From assembly GCA_018873245.2 (NCBI GenBank), contig JAEMBT020000001.1:8698220-8762219 (forward strand): a stretch of DNA of 64,000 nt, given 5' to 3'. The number at the start of each line of letters is the position of its first letter. The stretch's first letter is position 1. Both the position numbers and the translations under genes were made by a program. Under the pieces are notes generated by a model. The model saw only the letters and a program-made list of their open reading frames with translations, had not been told where the DNA came from and did no database searches. This stretch comes from Archegozetes longisetosus. Lineage: Eukaryota > Arthropoda > Arachnida > Sarcoptiformes > Trhypochthoniidae. Shown here piece by piece: positions 38,666 through 50,185 of this stretch.

Positions 38666-39896
38666 ATGATTTATCCGATTGAATACAACGAGAAAGTAAA
38701 CCAGACAAATATGAACGATTTTTGGTTCGATCGGGTTATGAATTTTCAAAAATATTTTGGTCTAACATACCGGGGTTCGTGTTCTAATAGTTTAAAAAGA
38801 GTTTATATCACCAAGAAAGTGTTTCTTATCATCTATGATATAATGATTTCGGCTCTGGTCTTAAAAATCTTTTATAGTATTGGCAATGCGAACTCGAGCT
38901 CCAAGTTATATAGTTCAGCTTCGAAAAAAGGCGTTTTGACTCTTCTATTCCGTTTGGGAAGTTATGCATATATTGTCGAATATTGCGTTTGTAAGATAAC
39001 CATTTTCCTGAATGGACCCGAAATAATATCTACCATTCATTCGTTACAAGTTTTTAAGAATCCAGTTGCTTTGATCAGTAAGGTTAAAATTTATTTATAT
39101 ATCATATGCTATTTATTTTTTGGAGTCATTGCGATCATATTCTCACTCAATGATCTGAGCTCAATTATACAAGACATAAATGATAAAAATTTCAAAGTTG
39201 TCTTTCATATTATTGGAGCAATATTTTGTTCTATGACTCAGACATCAATAGTCGTGATAATGGTGTTCACCTCTGATTTGATTGTCCAGGAATTTAGTGA
39301 ACTCATTAGTCGTGTGAATAATAAAGAAAGATTCGATACTATTTGTGAGTACTAATAAATTTGATTAAACTTTCGAAATTCTAAATAAATGTAGAATAGT
39401 TATTTTGGTGTTATGAATGAGTTTTTCTATTTATAAATTTTTAGGTAAATCATTACTTTTTGTGAGAGAGAAAATTGACACAATCAATTCACTGCTTTCA
39501 TATGCGATCGTCCTGAAAATTATGATAAATGGTATCTTGATATCGTCTGGACTCTGCGTTTTGTCAGATTATTTCAACAGAAGCGATCAGAATAAATACC
39601 AAATAATAGCTATAACTTCATACATAATATGTGAGTTAATGGACATAATATTCATTTGTTGTTCATCGCAAAAAATTATAAACTCTATGGAATCGTTGAC
39701 TAGAGCAACAGAAGTGAGAATAACAGATCATAGTTTGATTTTGGAAGATTACAAACTCGCCAAAATTGTGATTGGTTTGAGAAAAAAGATCAGATTTAGT
39801 GCTTCAACTCTATTTGATCTGAAAAGTGTAACTGTTCTTATGATATGTGGTTATGTCACTAACTATGCGATTATTCTCATACAAACCAGTGGTTAA
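38666..39896 (+). CDS. Gustatory-receptor-like 7TM chemoreceptor, subfamily B, copy B2
   Basis: Exon 1 (38666-39344) ends ATT T|GTGAGT and exon 2 (39445-39896) begins after TTTTTAG; the 100-bp phase-1 intron gives a 376-residue protein with Cys at the junction. Hydrophobic segments lie at about 52-72, 88-115, 140-165, 175-205, 240-265, 273-297 and 350-372. The C-terminus reads FDLKSVTVLMICGYVTNYAIILIQT, with a degenerate form of the family's TM7 TYxxxLIQF motif (Thr to Asn). Exon lengths (679 and 452 bp) are identical in the neighbouring copy B3, and exon 2 is also 452 bp in B4. It lacks the separate TM7 exon found in subfamily A. Probable taste or contact chemoreceptor; ligand unknown. Confidence 0.85.
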
Positions 39897-41143
39897 TAAA
39901 CTCTACGTTTTAACACTTCTCATTCAATGTCTTTAGGATCTAGATCTAATATAATTTTTATATTGAATGCATGATATTGTTATTTATTTAACTGAATTTG
40001 CATTACTTTTGTTGTATAAATATATATGCGTTCGAAAGTTGTGCATTTTCAGAATTTTGATTGTACAAAAAGTATGTTCATTCAAAAAGTATGTTCATTC
40101 AAAAAGTATGTTCATTCAAAAAGTATGTTCATTCAAAAAGTATGTTCATTCAATGTTTAATCAGTTATTAGTTCGTTAAATTATCTGAAAATACAATTAA
40201 ATTACATACTAAAGGTTTCAGGACTTTTATCAACCCTTGGGTTCAAATTTATTATTTGAGATATAAGTTTGCTCTTTGCCTTCAATTCTAACTATATAAT
40301 TATTACTATTCGAAAATACTATTATTGCAAACTGTGATTCGCTTATTGTAGACTTTGTATAGTATTCCAATAATTTACATTTAATACAGAATTTACTCAA
40401 TTTAAAGTTTTCATAAATTACTTTTAGACTTTCTGATGCAATCACCTATCTATGGAAAAATAAATTAGAGTAATGAAAGAAGTCATAAATTGTGAATAGA
40501 CCTCTGACTTTTCGGAAATTCTAGATTCTAGCCCTTAAATTAGGAAGACAGATTATAGTCAAAATGCGTTTCGGAAACTATGTATTTCGTAGACCAAATT
40601 TAAAACTTTCGATTCCTGAAACATATTGAATTGAAATTTCTAGATGTTTTCGCGAACGTGATTATTTGTTCAAGAAAGCTTCGATTCCTTTCGTTACTAG
40701 GAACTTTGACTAAAACAAGATTTTTATCGCATTTTAAAGTTAAATTATACTAAAACTTAGGTTTTCAAAGACTAAGATTTCTCAATGATTACAATCTGAA
40801 TTCAAATTTAGATCTTATTTAATTATTTTTTGCATGAAACACTTGTATAGAATGTTCAGTCTTTAGAAAATTGAATCATGCCTTATTTTGATCAAATTTT
40901 ATACCTGAGAGATCCTGTGTGTCCGAAAATAATTCTTTTAACTTAAAAATTTGGTTTTTCAAGAAATTGTGATTTAAAATTGAAGAGATATAGCTTATGA
41001 AAAATCTTGATTCTGACCGAAATTTCTTCTATTTTCCGAGTAATTTTTTGCTTCCAACCTTCCAAAAAGTTCGAGGTCTGTAAAACAATTATGTATGAAA
41101 ACGATAGTCATCATAAATTAGTTGTATAATAAAGTATAACTTA
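39897..41143. other. Spacer between receptors B2 and B3
   Basis: Apart from the 17-bp tandem repeat, nothing is supported. A 71-codon minus-strand frame at 40230-40445 has no recognisable features. Confidence 0.45.
40066..40151. repeat. 17-bp tandem repeat
   Basis: Five nearly identical copies of CAAAAAGTATGTTCATT in the spacer downstream of receptor B2. The short frame across it is repetitive and not a gene. Confidence 0.85.
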
Positions 41144-41154
41144 ATGCACGCAAT
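41144..41154. promoter_or_regulatory. ATGCACGCAAT motif upstream of receptor B3
   Basis: ATGCACGCAAT, 171-181 bp before the start codon of B3, in the same relative place as in B2 and B4. Confidence 0.45.
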
Positions 41155-41324
41155 CATAACTAAGTATATGAAGATTCTCAATTGATCTATTTTTATCTAA
41201 AGATCAATAAAAAGCACAATTCATAGAATATTATAAATTAGGCAAACTTATTTGGAGTTTAGAAATAAGACCCTGAAATGACACGAGTTTCAAGTTCAAC
41301 TCTTGAAAGAACAACAGATTAAAT

Positions 41325-42596
41325 ATGATTTATCCCATCGACTTTGGTGCAGCCAAAAATCGAATAAACATCGATGATTCATGGTTTGATCAGTATTTAT
41401 ACTTCCAAAAATTCTTTGGTATAACATATCGGGGTTTGCGTCAATCAAGCTCTAAAAGAGTCTATTATGTCAAAAGAATATCTGTCATCATCTACGAAAT
41501 GATTATCTCAGCTATTGTTTCAATTTTATTATTCAGAATTGGTAGTGGAGTAGAAAATTTAAGCTTATATAAATCAAATGCGAAAAAAGGACTATTACTT
41601 ATACTTTTCCGTTTGGGAACTTCTGCTTTTATCGTTCAATATATTGTTTATAAGTTGACCATTTTTCTAAATGGACCAAAAATTATATCTATAGTAGATT
41701 CATTAAGAATTTTTCAGAAACATACTCCTGCCATCAGTAAAATCAAGACCTATTTGTTTGTTGTAATCTATTGTTTTTCTGGTATCATTTCATTTCTAGT
41801 ATCCTTTAATGATTTGGATGCAATCATTCAAGATATTAAACATGGAAATTTTGAATTTATTTTACATATTTTTGGTGGATTATTCACTTCAATAGCGCCC
41901 ATATCGATTAATACAATAATGATGTTTACTTCTGATTTAGTTGCACAACAAATCAATGAACTCGTTATTCTTGTGGACAATAACGCGAGGTTTAATAGTA
42001 TTTGTAAGCAATCTTAGATTTAACCTTAGAATCATGATTTTAAAAGTTTTGAAATCATGTCATGTTTATAAAATTTAGATGACTTTACAGAAACAATATC
42101 TTATTTAGTCTACCATGGTACTAAAATTTTCGAATTTTTTAAAGGCAAAATATTATTATTCCTGAGAGGAAGAGTTGGTAGAATGAACTCATTACTCTCC
42201 TATGCAATTGTGACACAACTCATAATCCGTGGAATATTGATGTCATCGATATTTTGTGTACTAGCAGATAATTTGGACAGATTTCAAGAGAGTAAATACA
42301 CCATCATATCCATGATATCAGTCTTGATATGTTCAGCAATGGATATAATAGCAGTTACTTATTCATCGCAAAAAATTATCGATTCAATGGAATCGTTGGT
42401 TAAAGCGACTCAATACAGATTAACCAGATTTAGATTATCTTCTGATGAGTACAAATTCGCAAAACTTGTCATTAGTTTGAGAAAACAGATCAGATTCAGA
42501 GCTTCGAATTTATTTGATTTAAAAAGTACTACTGTTCTTGCTATTATTGGTTATGTGGCTAGTTATGCTGTCATCCTCATACAAACCAAAGAATGA
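41325..42596 (+). CDS. Gustatory-receptor-like 7TM chemoreceptor, subfamily B, copy B3
   Basis: Exon 1 (41325-42003, donor ATT T|GTAAGC) and exon 2 (42145-42596, acceptor TTAAAG) are separated by a 141-bp phase-1 intron and give 376 residues, exactly the length of B2. The N-terminus MIYPIDFGAAKN parallels MIYPIEYNEKVN of B2. Conserved positions include the FQKFFGITYRG segment, the FLNGP motif after TM2, the Cys at the splice junction and the C-terminal FDLKSTTVL and NY/SYAVILIQT region. No stop or frameshift is seen, so the gene is probably functional. The ligand is not predictable. Confidence 0.85.
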
Positions 42597-44977
42597 AAAT
42601 CCTATTTTTCATTGCAATCACTACACTTTTTGGAACAAATCGCGACAAGTCATGTCAAACAACTAGTTCTGTGTTAAAGTTTTCTAGTCACTACAAATTC
42701 GAGCGTGAAATTAAATCTCGAAATATTAAAGTTATTGATTGAAATAAGATACAGAATATTATGCTCATATAGAATTTGTATTAATTTTGATTAAGTTAAA
42801 ATGTGTTTAAAAAATTCCGTATGATTTTCAGGTTAAATTAGGGTAAAATCCAGGCAGAAATGCAATTAAAAACAATCAAACCTCTCTATGCGAATTCACT
42901 CTCATCTTGATGTTACAAAATTCCTAGTATATGTAAGAAAAGATGTTAGAAAAAATTTGTAAATTAAAACCTAGAAATTTATAAAATTTTTAGTTGAAGT
43001 AGTTACTTCATACAAATGCTACAGATTCTATGAACAATAGTGGTATCGGTCACATAACTCAAGTTGTGGCTCTACTCAGCTAAATTAAAACTGTAGCATT
43101 CGTCTGTAAGTGTGGTCATTTTACAACTGGTCGCTCACACAACTTATGAACGCCCCGATAATAAAAAAGCCTATCTCTTAAAGCATTGAAACGAGTAAAA
43201 CGCACTTAAAGTTGCGTTAAAAAATGTTTACAAAAATCAAACTCATTGAAACTTAAATATGAAATTTATTATTTGTAACGTGTAATTAAACATATTCTAG
43301 ATCAGATTCATCAAAATAATCTGATTCTTCAGAATTACAATTAAATTGAGATAAAAAGTCAATATAAAATTTTCTGTTTTTTACATCCAAATAGTCTAAT
43401 AATGACATTAAATCTTTTATTTTCTTATCAGATAAAGTAGATTTTTCGGCTATTTTTATGTATTTCATACAATTTTTGATTTCATCTAAATCAGTTTTCA
43501 ACAAATTATTTTTGGTGTTAATTATTTTTTCATAAATTACCGTTCGAAAGATTTCATTTGTATTTCTAATGGGATTTTCTCAAAACACTTTCTATCACAA
43601 CAAACTTTGACTTCTGTAAACTCTTTACACTCTTAACTTTTTTGCCACTTTTTCGTGTGTACTCATTTCCCTTAAATAAGATTAATCATTAGTCAATTAA
43701 TTAATGCATCTGTTAATGATATCTAATTGAATACTGACTGAATTTCTTAAAAGTTTTTGTTTGTTTTGTTCCCATAATATTGGATGTGAAACGCGTTTTT
43801 TTCCCTTTTTCACTCATTTTTTGATTAATTTCATTATTAATTAGAATAAGAAGAGTTCTCTTATTTGGCGAGCCATTAGATAAATGAATCAATTTATTAT
43901 TGATTAAATTAAACATTTTAAATCCTAATAAAACACTTGATTAATGCTTAATTGATATAAATAAAAGCTAAAGTTTTGATGTTATGTAATGATCATCAAT
44001 ATTGTACTGTTCATAATGAACATAACACGAATTGATTGCGCATTCTCTTAAAGTTAGATTTGATTAGCATTAAATTCTATTGTGATCAGGAGTTTTTTAA
44101 ACATGATTATTTATAATTTTTTTCCATTGAAACATATATTGAATTTTATTATATGAATAAAGTATGATGTGAGCTCAATGTTTAAAACAAAATCCGAAAA
44201 AGAGGTTAACTCGAGATAGGCTTTTTTTGTTATCGAGGCGTTCTTATACTGTATTGAATTTTTAAAGTATGCCTTATCAAAATTAGTTGAAAAGTTCAAA
44301 TGCATCTATGCTTTTTTTCGTAGTTTTTAATAGCTCCAGTTTTAATTTTTCACACATCAAATTTGAACACAAATAGATTTGAATAAGAGAATTGTCAACT
44401 TAATAAAACGTCATAAAAATCCTAGATTTATTTTTAATTTAAGAAAAATTGCCAACTTATCATTATATATACAATAATATTAATCTCTAAATATATAACA
44501 TTCCTTACAGTTTTTAATGCAATCATTTTTCATAGCAAAATGAATGTGTGACGTGTAGAGTGTATATCTGTCGACTTATATGACATTAGTCAAAATTTTC
44601 ATAGGTAACTAAATGACTTAATATAAACGTAAAATAGAGTAGAATAACTCATTTTGATAATTATGCTATAAAGTAGATTGCAATAAATGTAATGAACGAT
44701 CTTTCTATAATGAGACAATAAAAATATACTTTTTAAGAGAATCGTCATAAATTATAAAAAGTAAAAATCAGATTATTGTAAATTCAGATTGATGTGAATC
44801 TAAGGTTGCCAAATGTGCAGATTTGGCAGTCAACGTATAGCCAAATTGCCCCGTATTCAGGCCTTCATCCGCACAATATTGATTAAGTTTCGAAAATCTT
44901 AACCCAAACTCTTATTCTTTGTGAAAATTTAAATGGAAGTAGATTTGGCCACCGTCTATAGATCATCAATAGTACTC
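42597..44977. other. Spacer between receptors B3 and B4
   Basis: About 2.4 kb without a supported gene. A 72-codon minus-strand frame (43286-43504), rich in Asp, Lys and Ser, starts at a non-ATG codon and has no convincing upstream exon, so it is left uncalled. Confidence 0.45.
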
Positions 44978-44988
44978 ATGCACGCAAT
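44978..44988. promoter_or_regulatory. ATGCACGCAAT motif upstream of receptor B4
   Basis: ATGCACGCAAT, 155-165 bp before the B4 start codon, matching the position of the same word upstream of B2 and B3. Confidence 0.45.
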
Positions 44989-45142
44989 TAAACGATTAAA
45001 ACATAGTGAGATCAATAAAAGCATTTATGTGAAGAGCTATAAATTAGAGCAAAAACATGAATCGAAGATCACTCGAAAACGAGAAATCAAGCTTCAAACC
45101 GATACTCGTTTCATGTTTTATGTTTGAAATTTCAACAGAATA

Positions 45143-46407
45143 ATGATTCATCCAATTGACTATAGTGAAAATAATCAAGCAACAACTAATGATTTGTGGC
45201 TTGATCGGTTTATGTGTTTACAGAAAATTTTTAGTCTAGCATATGGCAATTATTTCGATTCGAGCCAGAGAAGAGTTTCTATCATCAAAAAATTATTATT
45301 TGTTACTTACGATATCATTATCTCAGCTGTCGTTTTAATGCTCTTATTCAAAATTGGCAACGGAGAAGAAAATCTAAGATTATATAACTCTCATTCGAAA
45401 AAAGGTGTAATACTTTTACTTTTTCGTTTTGGAAGTTATGCTCTTATGATCGAATATATCATAAACAAGATAATACTTTTTGTGAATGGACCACAAATCA
45501 TATCCACTGCTCGTTCATTACAAGATTGTAAATCAATTTCTCTTCTAAGCAAATCAAAGATTTATTTGTACGTCGTATCCTATTGTACTTTTAGTGTCCT
45601 TTCATTTTTCTTATCTTTGAATGATGTTGACTCAATTTATCGAGATCTCAATCAAAGAAATTTTGAATTTATTTTTCTTATTTTTGGTGGAATTTTCTCT
45701 TCAATTACAAAGGCATCTGTTGTGACAATAATGATGTTTACTTCTGAATTAGTTATACAACAAATTAATATACTTGTTATTGGTGTAAATAATAACGAGA
45801 GTTTTGACAACATTTGTAAGTTATGCGAGATTACATTAAACTTTTAAACTTTCAAAGACTAAAATCTTGATATTTTTGAAATAAATAATGAATTAATAAA
45901 AAAAATAGATTTGTCATATCAGCACGTTCTCATTTATTTATTCATTTATTTTTAGTTAAATCATTATTATTTTTGGGAGAAAGAGTGGAAAAAATGAATT
46001 CATTGCTCTCTTTTGCGATTGTAACCAAGCTTGCAATAGGTGGAGTCATGATGTCATCGGCACTTTGTGTATTAGCAGATAATTCAGACAGATTTCAAGA
46101 GAACAAATACACCATTATTGCCATGATATCGGTCTTGATATATTCAACAATGGATATAGCAGTAATTTCTTACGCATCACAAAACATTATCGATTCAATG
46201 GAATCGTTGGTTAAAGCGACTCGTTACAGATTAATTAATTTGAGTTTGTCTTCAGATGAGTACAAGCTCGCGAAACTTGTAATAAGTTCGAGAAAACAGA
46301 TCAGATTCAGAGCTTCGAATTTATTTGATTTGAAAAGTGCTACTGTTCTTACCTTTTTCAGTTATGTGGCTAATTATGCTGTTATTCTAATACAAACAGG
46401 AGACTGA
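45143..46407 (+). CDS. Gustatory-receptor-like 7TM chemoreceptor, subfamily B, copy B4
   Basis: Exon 1 (45143-45815, donor ATT T|GTAAGT) and exon 2 (45956-46407, acceptor TTTTTAG) join across a 140-bp phase-1 intron into 374 residues. Exon 2 has the same 452 bp as its paralogues; exon 1 is two codons shorter. The junction residue is Phe rather than Cys. The terminal motif reads FSYVANYAVILIQT. The second halves of B3 and B4 are closer to each other (KYTIIAMISVLI and SSQKIIDSMESLVKAT-type blocks) than to B2, which suggests that B3 and B4 are the most recent pair or exchanged sequence. No disabling change is seen. Confidence 0.85.
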
Positions 46408-46672
46408 ACTACATTTTTAAAAAAAACTATTTTTGCTGCACTCTGCTATTTTCTAGATCATTCAATATTTTGAATGTTTATTTTATGAAAGAGAGTTGAA
46501 AAATGTAAACATTTTGACTTAATGTGAATTATATATTTATTCATCACATCCTTTGAAAACCCAGGATAGTTTCTTCTAATTAATAATTTTTAAAGTTCTA
46601 ATAATATGGTCAAAAGTTCGCCAGGTTAAAAGTTTAAACTCATACTGCGAACAAAATCCAATGCTTTATGTT
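46408..46672. other. 3' flank of receptor B4
   Basis: AT-rich, no feature seen. Confidence 0.4.
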
Positions 46673-46832
46673 ATATACCGTTTTACCGCGCTTTTTACTG
46701 CATGCAGTAATAGTCGGATTCAAAAGAATTTTGTTCTCTTAAAATCTACTGCAGTTATACTCAAACATAACTGCACTCCTCAAAAATCTTCACATAAATG
46801 CATGCAGTTAAAAACGCGGTAAAACGGTATAT
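46673..46832. mobile_element. 160-bp MITE with ATATACCG tips
   Basis: The tips are ATATACCGTTTTACCGCG and its inverse, extended inward by an imperfect TTTTTACTGCATGCAGT repeat in both arms. TA lies at the tips on both sides, consistent with a TA target duplication. No coding capacity. Confidence 0.8.
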
Positions 46833-47769
46833 ATTTCTAGAAATAGTTCTGAATACAAGTTGTAAATTTATACCTTGTTCAATTTCTTCCAGTTCTTTTC
46901 TTCCGTTTCTCAATAATTTCTAGATCAACAGTTCTTAGATTGTAGGCCGAGCATGCTCATCACTTAATATTAAGTTTTTCTTAGTAGTAATTTTCTTGAT
47001 TATTTCGAATAGGATAATGAGCTGTATAGCAATTATTTTTTGGTATTTTAAAAAATGATCTCATTTTGCGTTTAAAGATAATTATTAGCTTTAAATATTT
47101 TTCCAATATAAAACATCGATCTTTTGATTTTATATACTTCTCTTGAAATTCAAAAGAGAAGAGAACAGAGCAGCAAAAGTTGATAGTTATTGTTTTTGTT
47201 GAATAATTTTAAAAAATTAGCCAAAATTGGAATCAAGTAGTGACTTTCCGAAATATTTGAGCTGACTTTAAAAAAGAAATTGACCTAGAGTTTACTAAAA
47301 ACAGGAGTATTAATTCAAAAAAAGTCGTTCAAGGCATAACTAGTTAATTATAAGATCGAGTTTTAAAGATTTAATCTTAAAATTTTTCTTAAAAATTTCA
47401 GAGTATGGTATTAATTTTTTGCAATAGTGACGTAAATGTTTTCTGTAAAATATTTACTAAAGCCTAATTTCCGACTAATTTTCTGCGCTATTCACTCGCC
47501 TATCAATTCAATAAAATTGAAATTCTCTAGAATGACAAGAATGCTTCAATTTTTGAATGGTGTAATCAGATTGGAACAAACCACCAGATATTTTGAGTTA
47601 GAATATTAAGAAAACAAACGCATATGAAAAATGAGTTCCAAAGGGTCTCTTTCAACAGATAGTATGATATACGAGTCGGAACCATTATCAACATCAAAAC
47701 CATTAGTTGTCTGAAGTATTTTATCTGAAGCTTAACAATAGGATCTTTGGCGATATTACTGCGGTTCCA
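46833..47769. other. Intergenic AT-rich stretch
   Basis: No supported feature. Confidence 0.4.
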
Positions 47770-48568
47770 TGACACTTAATCGTCCGACACTTATTCGTCA
47801 GACACTTGTTCGTCTACATTTGTTCGTCTGGGACACTTATTCGTCGAATACTTGTTCGTCAGACATTTGTTCGTCTAAGACACTTGTTCGTCTAATACAT
47901 TTTTCTTCCAATACATCTGTTCGTCCAATACATTTGTTGGTCCATTCAACCATTCGATCTACCGACCATTCGACCTAATAAGATATTTACTCCCAATATT
48001 TCTATAATTCTACCACTTCAGTGCTAAACAGCAAAACAGAAGACAACCGAGGACGTCGTCTTTCATCAAGATTGTAAGTATTATATTCATTTCCATCTAC
48101 TGTTTTCTATTTCTAGATCATCAAGACTTAATCCATCGAGACGTCAAAATGCCACTGGAATCTGTGAAGAGTACCAAAGGTAAGGATCAACTTGTTCACG
48201 ATGAATACATTTTCAACAAGGATTATACTAAATCAGGTAAGACCTACTGGAAATGTATAAAATATATTGAGAATTGTAAAGGGCGCGCGCCTACGGACGG
48301 CGAAAGGGTGATTCATCACTCTGATGATCACAACCATGTCCCACAAGCGGCAAGAATCGATGCAAAGAAAATTCATTTCACTTGTGTTGTATCAAGAATA
48401 AATATACTTTCAGATGAACAATCATCCTGAAAGTGTCTTAGACCAACAAATGTCTTAGACAAACAAATGTCTTAGACGAACAAGTGTCTTAGACGAATAA
48501 ATGTCTTAGACGAACAAATGTCCGACGAACAAATGTCTTACGAACAAACGGCGACGAACAAGTGTCCT
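47770..48568. mobile_element. Foldback-type element with inverted tandem-repeat arrays around a FLYWCH ORF
   Basis: The left arm (47770-47965) is an array of about 14-17-bp units on the theme GACACTTGTTCGTCTAA. The right arm (48428-48568) is the same array in inverse orientation, GTCTTAGACGAACAAAT. Tips read TGACACTTAATCGTC and the inverse of GGACACTTGTTCGTC. Between them lie about 450 bp with a possible 43-bp intron (48074-48116, GTAAGT to TTTCTAG) and a FLYWCH-encoding frame. Inverted arrays of short direct repeats are the structure of foldback transposons. No transposase is seen, and no target duplication is clear. Confidence 0.7.
48149..48430 (+). CDS. FLYWCH-type zinc-finger ORF, probably truncated
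   Basis: The ATG-started frame of 93 codons carries a near-complete FLYWCH zinc finger in residues about 8-70: STKGKDQLVHDEYIF, then YWKCIKYIENCKGRAPT and a terminal HNHVP with AARIDAKK. The metal ligands Cys-Cys-His-His are all present. FLYWCH fingers bind DNA and are common in Mutator-like transposons and in genes derived from them. After the finger the sequence turns unrelated and the stop falls in the right repeat array, so the original protein has been cut short or continues through a splice I cannot see. The position inside a foldback element suggests capture or a role in the element. Confidence 0.65.
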   Translation: MPLESVKSTKGKDQLVHDEYIFNKDYTKSGKTYWKCIKYIENCKGRAPTDGERVIHHSDDHNHVPQAARIDAKKIHFTCVVSRINILSDEQSS

Positions 48569-48753
48569 GATACCAATTTTATTACCAATTAAACAAAATT
48601 TTGCATAAAATTTTGGTTTATGAAAAGTAACGATTTTCGGTCCAACTTTTAAAACTTCCTGCTTAAAAGTTTGCAAATTTTTATATTTATAGCTCTAGTT
48701 ATAGAAAAAAGGTTATTAAGCCTGAATTTAAATTTAAGCTTGTTAATAATCAT

Positions 48754-49273
48754 TAGGCTGACCACACGTCCTGTCTTTGATGGGACAGTCCCGTCTTTTG
48801 AAGATAGGAGACAGAAATCCCGTAAGAGAGAAAAATTCTCGACCAGTTGTCCAGGAATTAGTTGTCCAGTTTTTCAACTTTCCTTTAGAAAACATGTTTG
48901 AAAAATTATTTCTTACAAATTCAAACATTGAATTTATTTTGCAGATGCTCAGGGATTAAGAAACTCGGTTTAACGCTTTAAACACCTGTGGTCTAGAATT
49001 AATTGTTTTCTGCCTTGACTTATATCTTATATAAACTAGTATTTCTTGCTTTCGAATAACCAACATTTGAAAGATTCCATTTCTAACAAAAAACATACTT
49101 TTAAAATCAATCGTGACTAGTAATTTTCAATTTTTTAATATTAGAATGTATTGTTTGACACCTAAATATTTGTAATTACTGATAAAAGCGACATTTTTAT
49201 TCAAAAAGAATGAATGGGTGTCTATTTTGATATTTTTGTCCTGTCAAGAGATGAGCCAGAGGTGGTCACCCTA
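48754..49273. mobile_element. hAT-type MITE with 8-bp target duplication
   Basis: It begins TAGGCTGACCAC and ends with the inverse of TAGGGTGACCACC, flanked by perfect copies of ATAATCAT at 48746-48753 and 49274-49281. TAGGGTGACCA tips are typical of hAT elements. The frames across it (for example 48777-48959) do not encode transposase. Confidence 0.9.
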
Positions 49274-49281
49274 ATAATCAT

Positions 49282-50185
49282 TATAGGCTGAGCCAATGTT
49301 CAATCGTGTACACGTAGAACTTAGCCCTCAAGCAGTCTGGTATCAAAGTAACTAAAGGCCTTATATCCATGAAACTTAGATCATAAAGTTCTAATCGACA
49401 AGTTGTTAATTCAACAATTAGTTAATAGTCTTGATTTATTGATTTGTGATTGTTATCCTGGTTTAGCAGTATATAAATTAAAATAAATTTCTATACCCAG
49501 CACTTTTTTTCAACACAAGTCTTGCATTTTGCATTATGATCTTTGATGTTATGGTAATGAGACGAAATCGCACTCTGAATACTTTGTTGACATGATTTAA
49601 ACGATGAAAATGATGCTAATCAAATTAAGAAAAATATTTATCAAAGTAGTTTGCAAAAACGCACTCATGTTTACTAGTTCTCACAAAAGAGCGACGATTG
49701 ATATTAGCCGATTCATGCCCGATTATTCGGCTTCAGTTTGCCTCGATGAGGCAGGTCTAAATATGTGCTAGCGTATCTCTAGTTTCTCCCACTGAGGCTG
49801 AGCAAGATTATATAAATGCAACCCAAATATCATCCTTTATCCTACTTAATATTATGAATGACCCGAATAAAACCCGAGAATAAATCATTACAATCAAGTC
49901 ACGGTAAGTAATCTAGTATTTTATATTAATGTATGAATATAATTTAAAACTTAAATTTAAATGTTGTATTATATTTAGTTTAAGCACAAATAAAAGCTAC
50001 GAATTATAAAAAATTATTCTAATGACAAGAAATAAAGTACCAAATGTTATCTACTTTATGTTGGTATGCAATACTCAACTTGAAGTTTGAATTATTTTCA
50101 GAAACAATAAAATCAGAAAAGTAATGATCTATAGAAAAATCGTTTAGAAAAGTACTTTGATTAAATTGAACTAAATCACAAATAA
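49282..50185. other. Intergenic stretch downstream of pseudogene A2
   Basis: The part nearest 50185 resembles the 3' flank of the other subfamily A copies. A GC-richer patch at about 49720-49800 is unassigned. Confidence 0.45.

Noticed and set aside
43286..43504. 72-codon minus-strand frame, acidic and Lys-rich
   Set aside because: Composition is protein-like, but it starts at a non-ATG codon and no convincing acceptor or upstream exon was found. Transcript data could revive it.
43713..43916. 67-codon minus-strand frame with KGKKTRF-like stretch
   Set aside because: No domain and no donor that would join it to the frame at 43286-43504.
48671..48959. Overlapping open frames on both strands
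   Set aside because: They fall in the hAT-type MITE at 48754-49273 and do not encode transposase.
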